Assembly (NCBI GenBank): GCA_937917475.1
Contig: CALDNF010000270.1
Span: 1 to 6,842, forward strand
DNA from: an uncultured Faecalibacterium sp.
GTDB taxonomy: Bacteria > Bacillota > Clostridia > Oscillospirales > Ruminococcaceae
Direction: 5' to 3'
DNA: 6,842 nt
The notes below the pieces were generated by a model. It made no database searches. It had not been told where the DNA came from and was given only the letters and a program-made list of their open reading frames with translations. Position numbers and translations under genes: made by a program. Positions within the stretch are counted from its first letter, which is position 1; the number at the start of each line of letters is the position of its first letter. Shown in pieces: positions 1 through 5,756 of the stretch.

Positions 1-82
1 AAAGATGGCCGACCTCGACCACGAGACCAACAACCGCCGGGGCGGCGGTTATGCTCCCCGCAGCCGCCGGGGCGGCCGCTGA
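1..82 (+). CDS. C-terminal end of an unidentified protein with an RG-rich tail (partial)
   Basis: The second reading frame is open from the window edge to a TGA at 80-82 and gives 26 residues ending NNRRGGGYAPRSRRGGR. Two RRGG blocks are encoded by a 12-base direct repeat (CCGCCGGGGCGG at 34-45 and 64-75). Arginine-glycine tails of this kind are common at the ends of bacterial RNA-binding proteins such as DEAD-box helicases, which would suit the rRNA methyltransferase next door. The catalytic part is outside the window, so the family cannot be named. A terminator-like hairpin follows 26 bases after the stop, which supports this being a real gene end. Confidence 0.6.
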   Translation, partial: KMADLDHETNNRRGGGYAPRSRRGGR

Positions 83-107
83 GCTCTGACCACAGACAAG
101 AACCTTT

Positions 108-139
108 GGGCCTGCCCCGGTGGGGCGGGCCTGTTTTTT
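108..139 (+). terminator. Intrinsic terminator between the RG-tail gene and the rRNA methyltransferase gene
   Basis: GGCCTGCCCC (109-118) pairs with GGGGCGGGCC (122-131) through one G-T wobble, with loop GGT, and is followed by six Ts at 134-139. It ends only 22 bases before the next start codon, leaving no room for a separate promoter downstream. It may therefore act as an attenuator or leaky terminator within one transcription unit. Confidence 0.8.
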
Positions 140-161
140 GAGCACAGGAAAGGATAACGAA

Positions 162-1370
162 ATGCCCGCAAAATTTGAATTGATCGCCCCCTGTTTTTTT
201 GGGTGCGAGTCCACCGCCAACTTTGAGCTCCGCCGCATCGGTGCAGAGGATATCCGGGTCAGCGATGGCCGGCTGACCTTCAAGGGCGGGGCTGACATGA
301 TCGCTGCCGCAAACCTCAACCTGCGGACGGTGGAGCGTGTGATGCTGCTGCTGAACACCTACCCGGCTTCTACCTTTGATGAGTTGTTCGACGGCGTGTA
401 TGCAATTCCCTGGGAGGAGCTGCTGCCTGCTGACGCAGCGTTCCCGGTCAGCGGCTCGTCCCTGAACAGCCAGCTCACCAGTGTGCCCGCCTGCCAGAGC
501 ATCATCAAAAAGGCAGTGGTCAAGCGGCTGATGTTCAAGCACAAGACCAGTGTCCTGCCCGAGACCGGCGCAGAGTACAAAATCCGGTTCATGCTCCGGA
601 AGAACGTCTGCGAGATCATGCTGGACACCACCGGCGAGGGCCTGCACAAGCGGGGCTACCGCCGCAACGCCATGGAAGCTCCCATCCGGGAGACTCTGGC
701 GGCGACCATTGCCGATCTGGGCCGTGTCCGCCGGGACAGTCTGGTGGAGGACCCCTTCTGCGGCAGCGGCACCCTGCTCATTGAAGCGGCCCAGAAAGCT
801 ATGAACATCGCCCCCGGCCTCAAGCGGCGGTTTGCCGCCGAGCGGTACAACTTTGTGCCTGCATCGGTCTGGGCCGAGCAGCGGCAGAAAGCTCTGGCTG
901 AGTCGAAGCTGGACGTGGGTTTTGAAGCCTTTGGCTACGATATCGACCCCGCCGCCGTGGCACTGGCCAACGCCAACGCCAAGCTGGCCGGTGTGGAAAA
1001 ACGCTGCCACTTTGAGGTGGCGGATGTGGCAGACTTTGCCGCAAAGAGCGAGGCCATCGTCCTGACCAACCCCCCTTACGGCGAGCGGATGAGCACCATT
1101 GAGGGAGCTGCCAAATTGGCCCGGACGCTGGGCCAGCAGATGGAAGCCCACCCTTGTGCCGGTGTGTATGCCATCACTGCCGATATGGACTTTGAGCATC
1201 ATTACGGCAAGCGGGCCAACAAACGCCGCAAGATGTACAACGGCATGATCCCCTGCCAGCTGTATATGTACTACAACGCTCCCAAAAACGAGAACCGCCC
1301 GGCCAAGCCTATGCCCAAGAGCGGCTTTGACGGAAAGCGGACCACCCCGCATCGTTTTGAGAAAAAGTAA
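162..1370 (+). CDS. rlmL: THUMP-domain class I SAM-dependent rRNA methyltransferase (RlmL/YpsC type)
   Basis: This 402-residue protein is predicted to place a methyl group on a guanine of 23S rRNA using S-adenosylmethionine, in the cytoplasm. An N-terminal ferredoxin-like/THUMP RNA-binding region covers roughly residues 1-155 and a Rossmann methyltransferase domain roughly 160-380. Visible motifs are DPFCGSGT (197-204), which binds SAM, GYDID (258-262) with its acidic residue, and the catalytic NPPY (303-306) typical of N2-guanine methyltransferases. The length suits the single-domain Bacillota proteins (B. subtilis YpsC); E. coli RlmL carries a further fused methyltransferase. The basic tail is probably disordered. 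The start is the ATG at 162, 7 bases after AGGAAAGGA (146-154); an upstream in-frame GTG at 120 lies inside the terminator stem. The family is clear. The exact target base (m2G2445 in E. coli) is inferred, so the symbol is by analogy. Confidence 0.9.
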   Translation: MPAKFELIAPCFFGCESTANFELRRIGAEDIRVSDGRLTFKGGADMIAAANLNLRTVERVMLLLNTYPASTFDELFDGVYAIPWEELLPADAAFPVSGSSLNSQLTSVPACQSIIKKAVVKRLMFKHKTSVLPETGAEYKIRFMLRKNVCEIMLDTTGEGLHKRGYRRNAMEAPIRETLAATIADLGRVRRDSLVEDPFCGSGTLLIEAAQKAMNIAPGLKRRFAAERYNFVPASVWAEQRQKALAESKLDVGFEAFGYDIDPAAVALANANAKLAGVEKRCHFEVADVADFAAKSEAIVLTNPPYGERMSTIEGAAKLARTLGQQMEAHPCAGVYAITADMDFEHHYGKRANKRRKMYNGMIPCQLYMYYNAPKNENRPAKPMPKSGFDGKRTTPHRFEKK

Positions 1371-1384
1371 AAATTGGATTTTAC

Positions 1385-1415
1385 CGCATCAGACCATGGG
1401 TCTGATGCGTTTTTT
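1385..1415 (+). terminator. Strong intrinsic terminator after the methyltransferase gene
   Basis: A perfect 11-bp stem, CGCATCAGACC (1385-1395) with GGTCTGATGCG (1399-1409) and loop ATG, is followed by six Ts (1410-1415). It begins 14 bases after the stop codon and ends the upstream transcription unit. Confidence 0.95.
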
Positions 1416-1438
1416 GTTGGAGAATTGGAATGGGGGAG

Positions 1439-1467
1439 TTGAAAATCTGAGTGAAATTGATTATACT
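1439..1467 (+). promoter_or_regulatory. Sigma-A type promoter for the DUF5685-like/membrane protein pair
   Basis: TTGAAA (1439-1444) and TATACT (1462-1467) are separated by exactly 17 bases. Each box matches the vegetative consensus at five of six positions. The promoter lies between a strong terminator and the next ribosome binding site, with a predicted start of transcription near 1474. It should drive 1527-2938 and may read through into the glmS leader, because I see no terminator between them. Confidence 0.75.
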
Positions 1468-1526
1468 GACACTGATATTCAAAAATGGCCCTTGGGGGGC
1501 TTTGTCTGGAAAGGAGAGATGCAGGG

Positions 1527-2396
1527 ATGAACGGTCGGATGAGACCCTATCTGCCGGAGCTGACCATCCGTGATTACAACACCTACCTGTGGTATATGCG
1601 GGGAGTGCGGCATCAGATGGCAGTGTCCTATGGTCGCTATTCCTGCCGCCGTCTGCGGTACAATGGTGTGCTGTTTGCGCTGTTGGCTGACAGTCTGGCG
1701 GGACGTCCGGCTACCTGCAAAATGACCCGGCTGCAGGGCCTGCCCTACTGGCAGTGGATGATGTGCCAGACGCAGGGGATCCGGCTGGCGGCACAAGTAG
1801 AGGTGCTGTTGGGCTGGCACCGGCTGCAGGACGCTCAGTGGGGCACACTTTCAGCAAAGCGCAAGTGTCAGCGGCTGCTGGACGGGCTGTTCCTGCGGGG
1901 GGCCTACAAAAAGGCTGTAAAGGAAAACCCTGCGCTGGAGCGCATTTTTGTGCAGGAACTGGATCAGGCCAAGGTGCAGCGACAGCTGTTCTCCCAAAAC
2001 TACATGTTGGCATCAGAACCCAAAAGCAATCTGTACGCTGCCCTGTATGCGGTGCTGTCCACCGATGACCCCAATCAGCGCAAGAGCATGCACTACATCG
2101 GCGGGTGCATTGGCCGGGTGGTCTACCTGATGGACAATGCCGAAAGTCTGGCACGGGACAAGATCAAGCGTCGGTACAACGTTTTTCTGGCAAATGGCAT
2201 CAGCAGCAAGGATGCCGCCATTGAAAACGCCAAGCGGCAGTCCCTTGCGGTGGCAAATGATCTGGTGCGGGCCTACGGAATGTTGGATGTGAAGTTGAAC
2301 CGCAGCCTGCTGGACAACATCATGATCCTGGGGCTCCGGCACGCCGTGGACCCGCTGGACGCCGAAAACCAGCCGGTGCGCTGGGAGATGCCGTGA
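1527..2396 (+). CDS. Divergent DUF5685-like protein of unknown function
   Basis: This 289-residue soluble protein has the segment order I recall for DUF5685: an opening like RPYLPELTIRDYNTY (6-20), YG (35-36), a hydrophobic YNGVLFALLADSL helix (45-57), an L-G-W-H-R-L-x-D helix (95-102), and IGRVVYLMD followed by D-x-x-x-R-R-Y-N (195-218). No reaction is established for that family. Two positions where I recall paired cysteines (CGLC) are Arg25 and Arg28 here. The acidic cluster after YLMD is thinned to N-A-E-S-L-A-R-D. The start chosen is ATG 1527, 10 bases after AAAGGAG (1510-1516); ATG 1539 is an alternative, and an in-frame ATG at 1485 lies upstream of the ribosome binding site. It has its own promoter and overlaps the next gene by four bases. 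The assignment rests on remembered family shape, not a search. Confidence 0.7.
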   Translation: MNGRMRPYLPELTIRDYNTYLWYMRGVRHQMAVSYGRYSCRRLRYNGVLFALLADSLAGRPATCKMTRLQGLPYWQWMMCQTQGIRLAAQVEVLLGWHRLQDAQWGTLSAKRKCQRLLDGLFLRGAYKKAVKENPALERIFVQELDQAKVQRQLFSQNYMLASEPKSNLYAALYAVLSTDDPNQRKSMHYIGGCIGRVVYLMDNAESLARDKIKRRYNVFLANGISSKDAAIENAKRQSLAVANDLVRAYGMLDVKLNRSLLDNIMILGLRHAVDPLDAENQPVRWEMP

Positions 2397-2938
2397 AGGG
2401 CCGCAAAAGCTGGGCCATGGCTTTCTGCGGCATGGCGGCGGCCCTCTGCGTGGCATTGATGCTACTGGGAGCTGTGGTCCCGGTGCTGATGTTCATTGCT
2501 CCGGCAGTGGCAAGCCTGCTGATCGCAGTGGTCTGCGTGGAGTGCGGCAAGACCATGGCCTGGACTGCATACGGAGCGGTCAGCCTGCTGAGCCTGCTCT
2601 TTGTGCCAGATAAGGAAGTTGCCTTGACCTTTGTGTTTCTGCTGGGCTATTACCCGCTGGTCAAACCCCGCTTTGACCGAATCCGGCCTGCTTTGCTGCG
2701 GGGAGGATGCAAGCTGCTGCTCTGCAACGGCGCAGTGCTTGCCATGTATGGGCTGGTGCTGCTGCTGGTCCCGGCAGGCAGCATCTCGCAGGAACTTAAA
2801 ACGACGGCCCTTGTGGTCTCACTGGCCACCCTTGCCATGGGCAATGTGGCATTTCTGCTTTTTGACCGGGCCCTGCATAATCTTTTGCAGGTCTATGTTC
2901 TGGTCTGGCAGCCGAAACTGCATAAACGATTGCATTGA
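2393..2938 (+). CDS. Small polytopic membrane protein of unknown function, coupled to the DUF5685-like gene
   Basis: This 181-residue hydrophobic protein has about five or six membrane segments. They lie roughly at residues 9-28, 31-49, 54-70, 78-92, 108-128 and 138-158, with a basic end (KLHKRLH). Motifs such as LGYYPLVKPRFD and the CKLLLCNGAV helix resemble a conserved family of Clostridial membrane proteins, but I cannot attach a function. Translation probably starts at GTG 2393, inside the upstream gene's stop (GTGA overlap), with GGGAG at 2383-2387 six bases upstream; this arrangement implies translational coupling. An in-frame ATG at 2417 is a less likely start. An intramembrane or transport role is possible, but nothing visible decides it. 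Confidence 0.75.
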   Translation: MKGRKSWAMAFCGMAAALCVALMLLGAVVPVLMFIAPAVASLLIAVVCVECGKTMAWTAYGAVSLLSLLFVPDKEVALTFVFLLGYYPLVKPRFDRIRPALLRGGCKLLLCNGAVLAMYGLVLLLVPAGSISQELKTTALVVSLATLAMGNVAFLLFDRALHNLLQVYVLVWQPKLHKRLH

Positions 2939-3024
2939 GGAAACTGTGCTGAGAGCGCAGGGTTCGCTCTGTAATAGAAAGAAAAACCTGATTCAATTTG
3001 AAGAAATCTGACCGGTCTGCCAAA

Positions 3025-3071
3025 GGCTCTCCCACTGGGAGAGCTGGCGAACGAAGCGAGCCTGAGAGGGC
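3025..3071 (+). repeat. Short palindromic intergenic repeat (REP/MITE-like)
   Basis: GCTCTCCC (3026-3033) and GGGAGAGC (3037-3044) form a perfect 8-bp stem with loop ACT. A purine-rich segment, GGCGAACGAAGCGAGCC, follows, and then TGAGAGGGC, whose GAGAG can re-pair with CTCTC of the first arm. From memory, units of the pattern 'GCTCTCCC..GGGAGAGC..TGAGAGGG' are scattered between genes in gut Clostridia, including Faecalibacterium. No second copy is present in this window, so repeat status rests on that recollection and on the structure. Confidence 0.6.
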
Positions 3072-3104
3072 TATGAAAGAAGGAATGTGGAACTACAGCT
3101 GACA

Positions 3105-3254
3105 AAAAGCGCCGGGCCACACGGGTGACAGCCGTGAGGGTGACGAGGAGAGAGATCATCGAAACATTCGGCGGATGTCTTTCCGGCTGACCATGGGCTA
3201 TACCAGCCGCAGCGAGGGGCAAAAAACGGCAGCGATACCGTAACAGATCCCCTC
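3105..3254 (+). ncRNA. glmS ribozyme (glucosamine-6-phosphate-activated self-cleaving riboswitch)
   Basis: The glmS leader carries the diagnostic core of this ribozyme: AGCGCC (3108-3113), GTGACGAGG (3140-3148), TCATCGA (3156-3162) and TTCGGCGGATG (3167-3177), in the correct order. By family knowledge, cleavage falls between A3108 and G3109 when glucosamine-6-phosphate binds as cofactor, and the shortened mRNA is then degraded. Supporting helices are visible. CACGG/CCGTG is at 3120-3136. GGAGAGA (3147-3153) pairs with TCTTTCC (3178-3184) through one wobble. GGCTG (3185-3189) pairs with CAGCC (3204-3208). GAGGGG (3214-3219) pairs with CCCCTC (3249-3254) around an inner ACGG/CCGT hairpin (3226-3241). 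It lies about 115 bases ahead of the glmS start codon, so it provides product feedback on glmS expression. The right boundary is approximate. Confidence 0.95.
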
Positions 3255-3357
3255 AAAAGAAGCCATACAAGAACATAAACTGAAAATGGGGCCTTTCTCT
3301 GCCCTGCAAGCAGGCTGACCGCCCGCCGGTGTTTTTTGCGCTGGGGGAGGCCGGCAT

Positions 3358-3364
3358 GGAGGTG
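3358..3364 (+). promoter_or_regulatory. Ribosome binding site that fixes the glmS start
   Basis: GGAGGTG ends six bases before ATG 3371. It excludes the in-frame GTG at 3329 and ATG at 3356, either of which would bury the catalytic Cys behind extra residues. Confidence 0.85.
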
Positions 3365-3370
3365 TTTTGT

Positions 3371-5191
3371 ATGTGTGGTATCGTAGGTTATGCCGGAAAG
3401 CGCAGTGCACAGGATGTGCTGCTGGATGGTCTGGAAAAATTGGAGTATCGGGGTTACGACTCCGCCGGTGTTGCGCTGGCGTTGGAGGGCGGCATCCGGG
3501 TGGTCAAAAGCAAGGGGCGGCTGGAAAAGCTGCGTCAGAAGCTGGCAGTGGAGCAATTGGCCGAAAGCTTCTGCGGCATCGGCCATACCCGCTGGGCTAC
3601 CCATGGAGAGCCCAGCGATGTGAACAGCCACCCGCACTCGACCCCAAGGGTCAGCATCGTACACAATGGCATCATTGAAAATTACGGGATCCTGAAAGAA
3701 AAGCTGATTGCAAAAGGATATTCCTTTGAGAGTGAGACCGACACCGAGGTGCTGGTAAAACTCATCGACAGCTGCTACCACGGTGAGCCGCTGCGGGCCA
3801 TCCGGGAAGCGTTGACCATGGTGCGGGGCAGCTATGCACTGGCTGTCCTCTTCCGGGATTTTCCGGATACCATTTTCGCTGTGAAAAAAGAGAGCCCCCT
3901 CATTGTGGGCTGGGGCGAGGGCGAAAATTTTGTGGCATCCGATATCCCCGCCCTGCTGAAGTACACCCGCCGCTACAGCGTTCTGGAAGAAGGGGATATG
4001 GCGGTAGTGACCGCCGGGGGTATCCTCTTCTACGATGCCTTTGGTGAGCCGGTGGAGCGGGAAATCCTGACCGCCGACTGGGATCAGGAAGCCGCTGAAA
4101 AGGGCGGCTACCCTCACTTCATGCTCAAGGAGATCAACGAGCAGCCTGCCGCCATTACAGCTACCGTGAGCCCCCGGGTGGAAAATGGGATGCCCGACCT
4201 GCGCATCCCGGAGCTGACGGATGACCGGCTGCGGAAGATCAAGACGGTGCATCTGGTGGGCTGCGGCACCGCCATGCACGCCGGAATGGTGGGCAAGGCC
4301 GCCATTGAAACGCTGGCCCGGGTGCCTGCCGAGGTGGACATTGCCAGCGAGTTCCGGTATCGGGACCCCATTCTGGACCCCGACGATCTGGTGGTGATCA
4401 TCAGTCAGTCCGGCGAGACCAGTGATACGCTGGCAGCCCTCAAGCTGGCAAAGAGCCGGGGTGTGCCGGTGCTGGCTATCGTCAACGTGGTGGGCAGTTC
4501 CATCGCCCGGGCGGCAGACTATGTGCTGTACACCTACGCCGGGCCTGAGATTGCGGTGGCTTCCACCAAGGCTTATATGGTTCAGATGTGTGTGCTCTAC
4601 CTGCTGGCGTTCCGGCTGGCCTATGCCAAAGGAAAGCTGACCGAAGCCCAGACGAAGCATCTCACCGCTGAGCTGCTCCGGGCAGGGGAGGTCATCAAGC
4701 CCCGGCTGGCGGACTGCGAGCAGATCAAATACCTTGCCAGCCGGTTCGTCAATACCCAGAGCTGCTTCTTCATCGGGCGTGGGTTCGATTATTCCCTTTC
4801 GCTGGAAGGCAGCCTCAAGCTCAAGGAGATCAGCTATGTCCACTCGGATGCTTATGCGGCGGGCGAGCTCAAACACGGAACCATCAGCCTGATCACCGAC
4901 GGCGTGCCGGTCATTGCACTGGCCACCCAGAAGCAGGTGTACGAAAAGACCATCTCCAATGCCAAGGAGACCAAAAGCCGGGGAGCCCGGGTCCTTCTGT
5001 TCACCACAAAGGATGCACAGGTGCCCGAGGGCGTGGCAGACTATGTGGTGCGGCTGGATGATTACGAGGGCCTGCTGATGCCTCTGCAGCTCATCGTGCC
5101 TTTGCAGCTGTTTGCCTACTATATGGCCGTCCTCCGGGGCTGTGATGTGGATAACCCCCGCAACCTTGCCAAGAGCGTGACCGTGGAGTAA
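3371..5191 (+). CDS. glmS: Glutamine--fructose-6-phosphate aminotransferase (isomerizing), GlmS
   Basis: This complete 606-residue cytoplasmic enzyme makes glucosamine-6-phosphate from fructose-6-phosphate and glutamine, the first step towards UDP-GlcNAc for peptidoglycan. The protein begins MCGIVGYAG, so Cys2 becomes the N-terminal nucleophile once Met1 is removed. The glutaminase domain (about 2-220) contains HTRWATHG (72-79, including the glutamine-binding Arg74), HNG and ETDTE. Two SIS sugar-isomerase domains follow: CGTA (298-301) and SQSGET (345-350) in the first, and ELKHG with His502 in the second. The end, LAKSVTVE, is the canonical catalytic tail. Length equals the family norm (E. 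coli 609). The start is set by the ribosome binding site and Cys2. Upstream lies a glmS ribozyme, giving direct feedback by the product. No dedicated promoter was found, so read-through from the upstream pair is possible. Confidence 0.99.
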   Translation: MCGIVGYAGKRSAQDVLLDGLEKLEYRGYDSAGVALALEGGIRVVKSKGRLEKLRQKLAVEQLAESFCGIGHTRWATHGEPSDVNSHPHSTPRVSIVHNGIIENYGILKEKLIAKGYSFESETDTEVLVKLIDSCYHGEPLRAIREALTMVRGSYALAVLFRDFPDTIFAVKKESPLIVGWGEGENFVASDIPALLKYTRRYSVLEEGDMAVVTAGGILFYDAFGEPVEREILTADWDQEAAEKGGYPHFMLKEINEQPAAITATVSPRVENGMPDLRIPELTDDRLRKIKTVHLVGCGTAMHAGMVGKAAIETLARVPAEVDIASEFRYRDPILDPDDLVVIISQSGETSDTLAALKLAKSRGVPVLAIVNVVGSSIARAADYVLYTYAGPEIAVASTKAYMVQMCVLYLLAFRLAYAKGKLTEAQTKHLTAELLRAGEVIKPRLADCEQIKYLASRFVNTQSCFFIGRGFDYSLSLEGSLKLKEISYVHSDAYAAGELKHGTISLITDGVPVIALATQKQVYEKTISNAKETKSRGARVLLFTTKDAQVPEGVADYVVRLDDYEGLLMPLQLIVPLQLFAYYMAVLRGCDVDNPRNLAKSVTVE

Positions 5192-5231
5192 GGCCGGTTT
5201 CGGTGCACGGAATCTTATAAAACTGAGTGTT

Positions 5232-5267
5232 CCCCCTTTTCGCTGATTTTGCGGAAAGGGGGCTTTA
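5232..5267 (+). terminator. glmS: Intrinsic terminator of glmS
   Basis: CCCCCTTTTCGC (5232-5243) pairs with GCGGAAAGGGGG (5251-5262), 12 bp with one wobble and loop TGATTTT. The tail, CTTTATCT, is only moderately T-rich. It begins 41 bases after the glmS stop. Confidence 0.85.
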
Positions 5268-5284
5268 TCTATAAAGAAAATGCA

Positions 5285-5326
5285 AAAAAGAAAAGCACCG
5301 TACTTCCTGCGAAATACGGTGCTTTT
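5285..5326 (-). terminator. Terminator of the tRNA-Ala locus (bidirectional hairpin)
   Basis: AAAAGCACCGTA (5291-5302) and TACGGTGCTTTT (5315-5326) form a perfect 12-bp stem. Read on the minus strand, it starts at the base after the encoded CCA of the tRNA fragment and runs into TTTTCTTTTTT, an excellent terminator. On the plus strand it has five Ts and may back up the glmS terminator. It shows that the left flank of the tRNA fragment is the original downstream side of the tRNA gene. Confidence 0.9.
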
Positions 5327-5385
<59 letters not shown>

Positions 5386-5389
5386 GAAC

Positions 5390-5404
5390 CACGCACTCAC
5401 GCAC
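5390..5404 (+). repeat. Tandem CACGCAC direct repeat beside the att core
   Basis: CACGCAC occurs at 5390-5396 and again at 5398-5404, one base apart, beginning four bases beyond the tRNA-derived core. The second copy overlaps a small GCACC/GGTGC inverted pair (5401-5405 and 5416-5420). Such motifs could be recombinase or excisionase binding sites; this is inference from position only. Confidence 0.5.
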
Positions 5405-5425
5405 CCCCACACAAAGGTGCGAGGA

Positions 5426-5453
5426 TGAACGATATTCGGCGTTGATTCGTTCA
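5426..5453 (+). repeat. Inverted repeat TGAACGA/TCGTTCA near the element end
   Basis: TGAACGA (5426-5432) and TCGTTCA (5447-5453) are perfect inverted arms 14 bases apart. TTCGTTCA (5446-5453) recurs directly at 5569-5576. Three copies of one heptamer within 150 bases of an att core resemble arm-type sites of tyrosine recombinases or an operator. No binding protein is identified. Confidence 0.5.
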
Positions 5454-5534
5454 ATTTGTAAGAAGCGCCTTTCCCATTTCAGAATCCACACAACAGCATG
5501 AGGACATTTTCAAAAGCAAGATCTATTGGATAGT

Positions 5535-5563
5535 ATTTTACAGTCCGATTTGCTTGCTGTCAA
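5535..5563 (-). promoter_or_regulatory. Near-consensus promoter reading out of the element across the att site
   Basis: On the minus strand, a perfect TTGACA (complement of 5558-5563) is followed after exactly 17 bases by TAAAAT (complement of 5535-5540). Transcription would start near 5528 and run left through the tRNA-Ala fragment into its terminator. In the integrated state it has no visible gene to serve. In an excised circle it would cross attP into the opposite end of the element. Confidence 0.75.
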
Positions 5564-5625
5564 GATGTTTCGTTCATGCTGCTAAAGTAAGACAATATTT
5601 TTCCAGTTCTAATTACATAGTGCAT

Positions 5626-5664
5626 AGCGCAATTTCGACCCCAAAATCGAAGTTGCGCTTTTTT
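5626..5664 (+). terminator. Terminator-like hairpin in the repA leader (possible attenuator)
   Basis: GCGCAATTTCGA (5627-5638) pairs with TCGAAGTTGCGC (5647-5658), 12 bp with one wobble. An additional A5626-T5659 pair is possible, the loop is CCCCAAAA, and six Ts follow (5659-5664). Only 25 bases separate it from the next ribosome binding site, too few for an obvious separate promoter. A transcript reaching repA therefore probably has to pass this hairpin. It may instead just insulate repA from incoming transcription. Confidence 0.8.
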
Positions 5665-5702
5665 ATTTCTCAACAAAATACTTTTCACTGGAGGTTTTCA
5701 CA

Positions 5703-5756
5703 ATGTTTCTGTATCATTTTATGTTTCAGCCCTTGACACAGCCGTATGACCCTTGA
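5703..5756 (+). CDS. 17-residue leader peptide overlapping the repA start
   Basis: ATG 5703 follows GGAGG (5690-5694) at a spacing of eight bases and encodes MFLYHFMFQPLTQPYDP before a TGA at 5754-5756. It overlaps the repA start codon (5746) by 11 bases in a different frame. repA itself has no recognisable ribosome binding site, so the best translation signal in the region belongs to this small frame. The likely role is translational coupling: ribosomes ending at 5756 restart at the nearby ATG 5746. An alternative is that this is the true N-terminus of RepA, joined by a +1 frameshift at CCT-TGA-C (which would give ...QPYDP-DYFYGQ...) or separated by a one-base mutation. The peptide has no other recognisable function. 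Confidence 0.55.
   Translation: MFLYHFMFQPLTQPYDP

Larger units (their letters stand above)
5386..5702. other. Non-coding end region of the element
   Basis: I see no convincing gene between the att core and the repA leader. Open frames here lack ribosome binding sites and cross the terminator hairpin or the tRNA fragment. The region holds the short repeats near the att core, an outward promoter on the minus strand and a terminator-like hairpin. I could not identify a convincing plus-strand promoter for repA. Confidence 0.6.

Noticed and set aside
120..161. N-terminal extension of the rRNA methyltransferase from GTG 120
   Set aside because: The extra codons lie in the terminator stem and T tract, and the ribosome binding site at 146-154 points to ATG 162.
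2952..2970. AGAGCG/CGCTCT hairpin after the membrane-protein gene as a terminator
   Set aside because: A 6-bp stem with a 7-base loop is followed by GTAATAGAAAG, with no T tract, so termination is unlikely.
3318..3337. ACCG/CGGT hairpin followed by six Ts between the ribozyme and glmS
   Set aside because: The stem is only four base pairs, too weak for an intrinsic terminator.
3071..4876. 601-codon open frame on the minus strand opposite the ribozyme and glmS
   Set aside because: It is antisense to a complete, textbook glmS and covers the ribozyme. It has no ribosome binding site or recognisable domain, and long antisense frames are expected in GC-rich codon usage.
5554..5736. 60-codon plus-strand frame before repA
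   Set aside because: It runs through the terminator hairpin and the leader ribosome binding site and has no Shine-Dalgarno of its own.
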